Assembly: GCA_963920635.1 (NCBI GenBank)
Contig: OY987303.1
Span: 53,071,223-53,135,222, forward strand
Direction: 5' to 3'
Source of the DNA: Pseudeuparius sepicola
Lineage: Eukaryota > Arthropoda > Insecta > Coleoptera > Anthribidae
Length of the DNA: 64,000 nucleotides
Part shown: positions 49,101 through 58,100 of the stretch, piece by piece
Numbering within the stretch: the stretch's first letter is position 1
Layout: every line of letters starts with the position of its first letter
Notes under the pieces: model-generated
Seen by the model: the letters and a program-made list of their open reading frames with translations, nothing else
What the model was told of the DNA's origin: nothing
The model's database searches: none
Program-made: the position numbers and the translations under genes

Positions 49101-52100
49101 ACACGGAGTAACAGAAATATTAATATACTATTTTCTCAGTAACTTCTACACAACTTATCCGATTTAAGTGAAAGTTGGTGCAGTCTTTTAGTGGCTGAAG
49201 TCGTTGATTGATCCTCCATCGACGCTTAAGTGTAACAACAATTTATTCCCATCGCCCAGAGGCGGAGGGGCGGGGTAGCACAATGGGTTTTATAATAAAA
49301 AAAATCCTTAAAAAAATCCTTTGCATTTTCGGAACAATAAATAACATTTTTATTAGGCATATTTCTTTGAAAACGTCTAATTTTCATATTTATTAGTAAC
49401 AATGTAAAATAGGCTTTTTCAGACTGTAGTATGCACGGAAAAAGTTTTCCCGACCTCCGATTATTTCCGTGCAAATAGAAATAAAAATTGAAATACAACT
49501 TAGTAAACTAAATGTAAGAAAGTCTACTTATATGAGATCTGATATTTAACATATACAGGGTGGCCCATCCAAGCGGAAAAAGTGTGTTACGTGGACACAG
49601 ACACAGGTTAACATAAAATCGTCATTAAAAAATAAGATTGTAGTAAAAATTAAGGGGAATTCGAGGATGTACTCGGATTTGGTATATAATTTTTTACTTA
49701 CACAACCATTAGAGAACACTTTTAAGTAGTATTCGTGAATATTTAGTTTTTTGAAATATCTTCCGGTCATGTCGGAAATGAAAGTAATTTTCTCTATTTT
49801 ACAACTTACACATTTCATTTAACCATTATAGGATTCTTTTTTAATTGTGAATCAGTGCACTGTATTCGCTAAAACTGGTTCAGAAGTAGGTATTGTTGGA
49901 ACAACGCAATTATCTTGTATTTACCTTTATCACCCTGTAACTTTTTTGTTATGCATTTCGGAACCTAGTTTATGGGAACTTTTGGTTCTAAATGACATTT
50001 TCTACCTGTCGTATTACGTTGACACTGTAATTTAGAAACACATTTTTTAAAACATCTACACTATTTATAGTTTACATTGGACAGAGATACTTCAACCTAC
50101 TCCTTGACTATTGAAATACCTACAGCTATTGACAATGTTCTCCTTCAATGCAACACTAAAATAAACTTATTAGATGTCAAGAGAAATTCAGCAGTAGTAA
50201 GTTACAGTGACTCGGATTCACCTCAGGTGTCAAAGTCGATACATTTTAATAGGTACCGTACTTAAAAGTTGATATTTCAGAACTATCTACTGGCAACATA
50301 TCGGTGTCAAATGAACACAAACAGAATAGAACTGAAACTACGCACTGTCGAGGGTCAAAAAGGCACTTTACAAGCTTACATTTCACCTTTGGTACAACCG
50401 AAATGTTGTAGGTTGCTTAATTTCGAAATAAGAGCGTTGTCGCTGCATTTCAGAACACACAACTTCGATTCAGGCAGGTAATAAGACATACACGAAATTT
50501 TTTACTTTATTCTAGCTATAGAGCATAAAGAACTCTTCTTTATAACAGTTTTTCATTACTTCGCAAATACTCTATACTTCACCGATTTTCTAAAATAACC
50601 AAAAAAACACCCAATATATTAATCGATTTGACCCTTTCATTTTGAGAGTAAGCAAAATTTGTTGCTAAAATACTAATATCCAATTCAAAAACATCGACTT
50701 ATTTTGAGTTTTTCTATAAATCTGTATTGTGCCATCCTGTGTACTGGCTTTTCAAAGTATTCTTATTGAGAATATTTATTTCAAATAAATGAGGTTACTA
50801 TAATTCTAAATTTTTCAGACACCTCACTGTTTTGTTTCGTTTTTTTCTTTTTTTTTTCGCTTAATTTTAATAACTGTTTTGTAGTTTTGTCATAAATGTT
50901 TTTAAACACTTTCAGGCCCTTCAATGTTTTGAATATTAAGGGAAACTTCAGTTTGGCCGAGGTGCACTCTTGGATAAGCCAGTGCTTGCCTGAAGTACCT
51001 GAAAAGCCACAAATTTCTGAGAGGACTGTATTGTGGTTCCAGTCAAGCCTACTAGAAACCGTTTTAGAGTGCAGTTACCAGTAAGTTGTTCAAGAAGACC
51101 TTATTAGATAATTTTTTTTTAACAATATTTATGGATGTTTCAACTACTTAGAAAATTTTAAGTATGTACTGCATAAGATAACAAGAGCTAAATCCGAAAA
51201 TCTAAAAAAGTGCATCCTTTTTGTGGATTTATCTCTGAATGGTGAACGTCATATAAAGTACTTGAGTGCGTTATAATGTTTACTTAGATTTTCACATAAC
51301 AAAAGACTTGCAACTAATTTTACAGAACAATATACTTTTAATTTTTCGTAAGTTTGCGGGTAATTTAATATATTTTGGTAATGAATATGCGAAATAAGTC
51401 ATATTGTCCATATTATTTATTACCAAATAAATTCTCAAGTTCAAATTTTTAGCTGTGTTTTATTTCGCAGTTCTAATAGAATTTTGATTAAGATTCTAGA
51501 ATGTTTAAGTTACCTTCAACAAAAATGTATTTTATTTTTGTCACAAGCGCTTTGTCTACTACCGTATGTATAATCACAGAAAATAGTTTAAATACCATGT
51601 GACATGTAGTATACGCAATTTATATTTTTAATAATAAGTACCTGAGTAACAATAATTTGAGAGCTGTTTTTCTTTTTTGACAATATTGTTTTCTACTCTC
51701 ACATACAGCTAAATGAGTAGCCAATCACAAGCAACAAGCTTTGTTGACATGCGTTGACGACTTTGCAAAATCAAGCAACCCTTGATTATTTTATTTCATT
51801 CCAAACGATTGGTGACATTTTTTTTAATCAAAATGGCTTACTTAAGTAAATCAAATTGCTAAAACTTCTGAATATTGATTTTAACTGTTAAGTTTCATAT
51901 ATACAGGGTGATTCGTGGTAATGGGAAATGGAGACCAAAATATGATGATTGAGGCCAATATGGCTTATAGGCATGTTGTTTGTTTAAGATATGCGGGGAC
52001 TTTAATTCATTTTTGAAATTGAATTATGGCTGTATCTACCAAAGTAACCAAGCTGCTAGGGCATTGGGCAAAACATCATTGGTTTTCTTGAAAGCGAAAA

Positions 52101-55100
52101 ATATTGTTGGTACATTGTTCGTAAGATTGCTGCATCCGATAGGATGTTTAAGTTTACGTTGGACAGGGTCTTAACATTTTTCTTAGCAAATAATTTGTCA
52201 AATTCCGTTATAGTATCTCAAACCGGTGCAAAAATAAATATAAATAATATTTTTGAAAAATATTTTTGGCGCCCTGTATTTTGGAAACATTATCCTGTTT
52301 GTTGGGGCAAGTAAAAATATTCCTAATTATTTCTAACGTCGTTTCAGAATACACACAAAATATGCTAATACTAGAAGTAAACGACTCCATTGACGTAATC
52401 CCATTCTGTAACGGTATGATCCTGTTGTTGTTTACGTCGCTTTTTTTTCAGAAAAGGGGAGGCTGAGTTTAGGTCGGACAACGTTTCCACTATGTCGATT
52501 CTGAAGGAATTTCTGACCGCTGAAGCTACTAGAAGAAAAATCAAGATAGATCTGAGCGCGAGTAAGTTTGTCGACATTATGACGCAAGTCGACCGATGGG
52601 AAATTTTTGAATACACCGGCTATTAGCTATCAGATAAAGCCGATCATTTTGTAAAAAGATTTTGGTAAAAGCCCGTAAATTTTAAAAAATTCTCATCGAA
52701 TGTCAGAGTAAATTTAAATTATTATTAAATCATATAAATATCTCGGCAAAAAAAGAGCTGCTATATTATACTAATAATATAAACTTGAAACAAGCTCCTC
52801 AATTTATTGAACCATGAAAAACGAGAACGGGTCAAGGACCAACACAGTAGGTATTATGGAATTAATTTTTTGTCATTTGGCATTTTGGGTTTATTTGTTT
52901 TATTTGCTGTGGTAAGATGCAGATCTCTAGGAAGTTTGCATGAATCAAGGGCAGTTGTTCATAGAGTTATTGAGTAAATATTATGCCAAAATAGAAACAA
53001 TTGATGTCAAATTTGACAGGTCATTGGTACCAAAGTAGCCTGCCGCCATCTATTGTAGTCAAACTTGGTTAAAACCATCGAATTGATAAGTACAATGGAA
53101 GTCGCACAGGTACCACTTTCATTGTTGTTTGGGGCAGCCAACTCTAGAGAGAGATAGGTTTCAAATGGCAATAAGTAAGACAAGGACGCCTAATGAAAGT
53201 ATCAGCTGATTCAGGCAAAGGAGGTATGTAGGGATGTTGCATATTAATGGGCGAATTTAATGGGCATGTTCCGTAATTCTCTTTATTTTATGATCTGTAT
53301 TCCGAAATTCGGGGCTTGTTTGTATAGGAATGAGAATTTTTCTATACTATAACCACAATTATGTAAATATTGCACAGAAAAAAGTAGTGAATTGATTAAA
53401 AAATTACCTACATGGCAATTTTATGTACCTGGAAATAAATTGAGACAAATAAAATACAAATTCCAATATAAAAGTTTATTTTAAAATAAAGGCGACAAAA
53501 TATCTAGGATAAGGTATACATTTTCAACTTTAATTAACTGATTTATTAATTTTAAAATTCAATTTAATAGGAAAAGCATGTAAGACAGGTAGCTTTTACA
53601 TATTTTTATAACAATTTTTAATGTTTAGGCATCTAACAAAAAGAATTACAAATAATTACCTTATTAAAGGGACCAGATGAACCTCAAGATTAATTCCATC
53701 TTTGACTACGAAGAGCTAAGTTCATTAGCACAATATTTTGCCAGTTTTTCCCTTGATAGGAGTTTCTACCATGACTTGGAAAATAAAAAAACTGTAGTAA
53801 TTACATACTTTTTAAGTTTGCGCTGCCCAAAATTCTCTATGAAATTGCTCTCAATAAATTGTTGACTACAAATGCAAGTAAATACTTGTAGACAGTACAA
53901 AATTTTTCCTTTTTATTGCTGCAATCCACTTGTCTCTAATATCACCTTATCTCTTGGAAAACTGCAAAGTTATTAGCAAAGATTTTTAAGACTTACGAAT
54001 GAAAATAAACCCCACTATTCTTATTCTTTCCGCCCCGTTTCGTACATCCAAATACATAACAGGGTTGATCCTCTTTTTTGTAATTTACAACGAATATAGC
54101 CACATAGCTAAATTAAATTTTCTCTCCGATCTAAAAATAATATTAAACCAAACACCAACTACGAAAACTTAACGCCGTTTTATACGAAACTGCCACCACG
54201 ACACGAACTCAAATCAAATATAAATAATACAATAATAATTACTCCTATTGGGACTTGGGACAGAAGGAAAATTAAAATGACGTTTGACAACGAAACTCGT
54301 TTGAAGCACAGTACACAAAAATAGAAAGTTAGGACACACCCTCTTTTGTGTTATGTGGTTTTTGCCGGAATCAGCTGATTTATTTACTATTTCACTTACT
54401 CAAGTTTGGCTGCCAGTTTCTCTCTCTACACTCCTTCCATCTACTTGTCAATTCAATGGTTAAAACACAATGTAAAATTCATTGTTGTGTCGACATTTAA
54501 AAAAAATAGATGACTACAGACATAAAGGCTACTTTGGCAAAACTAAATTGTCAAATTTGACAGCTGTTGTTCCTCTACATATATTTTACTTAATGCTCGA
54601 ATAGCAACAAGCAACAATTTTGAAAACGTTCTTTTTTGCATGATGCAGAGAAACTCGTTTCTAGTAAATTTTTTGGTAACGTCACCAACCCACTTGTGTC
54701 AAATTTTAATACCTTCCATATACGTCACGCGAATAAATAATACATTGTTATTAGTATGATTTTGACACTTACGCATAACTAGAAGTTTCAAAAAATTCCA
54801 CCATCTAAACAATAAACATCTGTTTGTTTTTTTTTCATTAGAATGTTATGTATTCAAACAAATTTCACAACAACTATGAATTTATAACCTCTACCCTAAG
54901 ATCAGGGTCGTAGATAGGGGGGGGGGGGGTTGGGGCTTCACCCCACCCCCATTGAGAAAAAATAGGAAGAAATAGATCATGGTGATGTAATTTTATAATT
55001 TTCTATGTATCAGTTACACTATTTGTATATTTATAAAAGATATCTCCTGCGGCTCATTTTGATAAACAAACGCCTCATTTTAATACCTGCTTTTAAAAAT

Positions 55101-58100
55101 CAATAATCTTATTTATAGGCCCACCAGGAAATAAATTTCTGTAGGTACCTATATACAGGGTGTTCAGATTTGATCCGGAACAACCCAGTAAAATTGTGAT
55201 GCTCTGTACGATTTTGATGAATTTTCGCGTGTGTGTGTGTGTGAAAAGTGTCCCTACGAAATATTCCAGGAATTTTTTATCGGAAATCTGGCAACGTAGC
55301 TTTATTCGTCACTCCTGAAACCCCAATGTCCCAAGTTTTATCAATTTACTTCGTCGACTAACTACAGGAGCTTAAAGTTGGGAAAATAGTTTTATTTTCA
55401 ATTAAAAATCAGGAATACTTTGGAAATATTTTAAAATCGGGTAAGCTTAGTCTAAACGTCCCTCTAGTAAAGAAAACAGGAAAAAACACCACCGTACCGT
55501 TTTAAAATAATACCTACATATTATGGCATATTTTATTAAAAAAAAATAATTTTCCTAACTATAATAGAAATATTAGTTGGTATTGGTAAGGTACATTCAT
55601 AAAACTTGAGATATTGCAGTTTCAGGGAGTGCTGATTGAAGCTACGTTGCCAGATTTTCTATAAAAACAATCGCTAATAGCATTTTTTTAACATATCGTA
55701 TCGAAAAAATCATACTCGAAAAATATGACATATTTAAGCATTATTTTAAAAAGATAAGACGATGTTATTCGCCGTTTTCTTTATTCGTTTTTGCGTAATT
55801 TTGAATAAGTTTGCTCAATTTTCAGATATTTCCAAAGCATTCATCCTGATTTTTAATTGAAAATAAAAAAATCAATTTTCCCAACTTTAAGACCCTGTAG
55901 AAATGTTAGTCGGCGAAATAAATTAATAAAACTTTGCGACATTGGGGTTTCAGGGGGTGCTGAATAAAGATACGTTGCCAGAGTTCCGATAAAAAAAAAC
56001 CTAATAGGATTTTTTAAAAATTCGCATCGAAAAAATCATAGCAGGCCGTGAAATAATGCCACCGTGATGGTATGTGCCACAAGTGCGTAAGGACACTACT
56101 AAGTGTGTGTAGGAAGTCACACACACACAAAAAATCGTCCAAATCGTGCAGCGCATCACAATTTTACAGGGGTGTTCCCGATCAAATGTGAACACTCTGT
56201 ATATTCTATAGGCGAAATGTGGCTCTTTGAGAGGACATGCTAATTTATAGGATGTGGCAAAGAATTTATACCTACTAACTTATAGGTACCTATTTCTACT
56301 TTACTCAAGGATTTCTGAGTGTCTGTCTGTCTTTTCTGTAAAATAAAAAAAGGACATACTTCTTATAGTTACTGCATACTTAAATCATCATGCTTCCACA
56401 GTTAACAACGAAAAAAATTCCACCAGTTCACTTACGTAATATTTTTTTGATAGTATTAGGTTACTTAGAATTTTAGAATTTATTTATTTTTAAATTTGTT
56501 AACAATTTTTTATTTTTATTTGTTTTATAGTAAACATTCGGTGTAGCCCCCTGAAATGACAACGATGGTTTTGAATGTTTTAGAACATTCTATTTCTATT
56601 GGTGGTGTTTTAGAACATTCTATTATTTTTGATACACCTATTTATTACTATTCAGTAAATACAGTGCGGTCATTTAAGTGGTAGGTAAAATAACGAGTTT
56701 TGCAGCCAGAAAGGTATATATTAACTTCTTTTTATAATACCAAGCTTTCGGTCTACTTCGTGACCTTCATCAGGGCTAGAATTTTTTTTTTAATTATTAG
56801 AAAATATTGAGAAAAGGTTGAAATTTTACTCACAATTATGTTGAAGCTTTTTACCAATATTAAAACCAGATAGATTTTAGGTTTAAAAGGGCCAGAAAAA
56901 GGTTTTTACATAATTAAATTAAAAATTAAATAATTAAATTATGTAAAAAAAATATAATTAAATTATGTAAAAACCTTTTTCTGGCCCTTTTAAACCTAAA
57001 ATCTATCTGGTTTTAATATTGGTAAAAAACTTCAACATAATTGTGAGTAAAATTTCAACCTTTTCTCAATATTTTCTAATAATTAAAAAAAAAATTCTAG
57101 CCCTGATGAAGTTCACGAAGTAGACCGAAAGCTTGGTATTATAAAAAGAAGTTAATATATACCTTTCTGGCTGCAAAACTCGTTATTTTACCTACTAAGT
57201 AAAACTACACACCCGTAAACTAGCTATTTATTGTCATTTAAGTGTGCAACATATGGGATTTTTTTTATAAATTGCACAACGAAAATACAAATATTCCCGA
57301 AAGTTTTGGTGCATGTTCGATAATCATATTAGGCGCACTTAGAATCGTTGCAAGTCAAACAGCATACCGGGTAGGTAAAAAAATATAAAAATTGTATAAG
57401 ACTAAAGTAGGTACCCTTATTTCAGAAAATCCAACAAAATGCTATTAAGAAAAGTTGTCTAGAATTAAAAGTTACCAAAATATGGCCTCCTAAGAAAAAT
57501 AAATATATTTTTCTGAAAAACATTAATAATTTCCTAAAAAAAATTGTTTTAATATTCACCCTAAACAATTTCATAAATCAATCAAAATTATATCAATTTC
57601 GCATAACTTTGTTCAAATTCAAGTATAATTGTAAAATTAACTTAGATTTTTAATTTTTTAGGGAATCCCAAACTTCATGTTGGTTGCAACGATATTAAAC
57701 AAAACTTTAAAATTTCGCAAAAATTCTTCTGAACAAGGTAAAACATTAGTGTGTATATTAAGAAACTCTCATTTAAGGTGCAAAATTTTTGTTTTAAATG
57801 TTTATTAAGAAACTGTAGAAATTAATTGACGAAATTTTTTTTCTTACGGGGCTATGTCTTGGTATTTAGGCATAGCTTTTAATTCTAAACAACTTTTCTT
57901 AATAACATTTTGCTGAATTTTTTTAAAAAAGGGTACTTTACTTTTGTGCAATTTTCATATTTTTTGACCTACCCTGTATGCTGTTTAACTTGCAACCATT
58001 CTAAGTGCACCTAATATGACTAATGACTATTGAACATGCATCAACTTCCGGCAATGTCTGTATTTTGGTTGTGCAATTAATAAAAAAAGTCCCATATGTA

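Larger units (their letters stand above)
46928..50044. mobile_element. 3.1-kb CAGGGTG element filling BBS7 intron 8
   Basis: Left CAGGGTGTTCCTAAATTATG after TATA; right arm ends TAATTTAGAAACAC near 50042. Arms of about 115 bp are complementary (CAACGTAATATGACAGGTAG). It starts 37 bp after exon 8 and ends about 27 bp before exon 9. Inside are a Penelope-type locus (47690-49065) and two direct, diverged copies of a 200-bp segment (about 47075-47265 and 49345-49555). Confidence 0.65.
56684..57200. repeat. 517-bp near-perfect palindrome with two ribozyme-like cores
   Basis: Arms of about 255 bp meet near 56945. Each arm holds CTGATGA, a stem GGTC(or GTTC)-ACGAAGTA-GACC, and GAAAGC: minus strand 56745-56773 and plus strand 57103-57130. 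The arrangement resembles head-to-head pLTRs of a Penelope-type element with the coding part lost. Confidence 0.7.
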
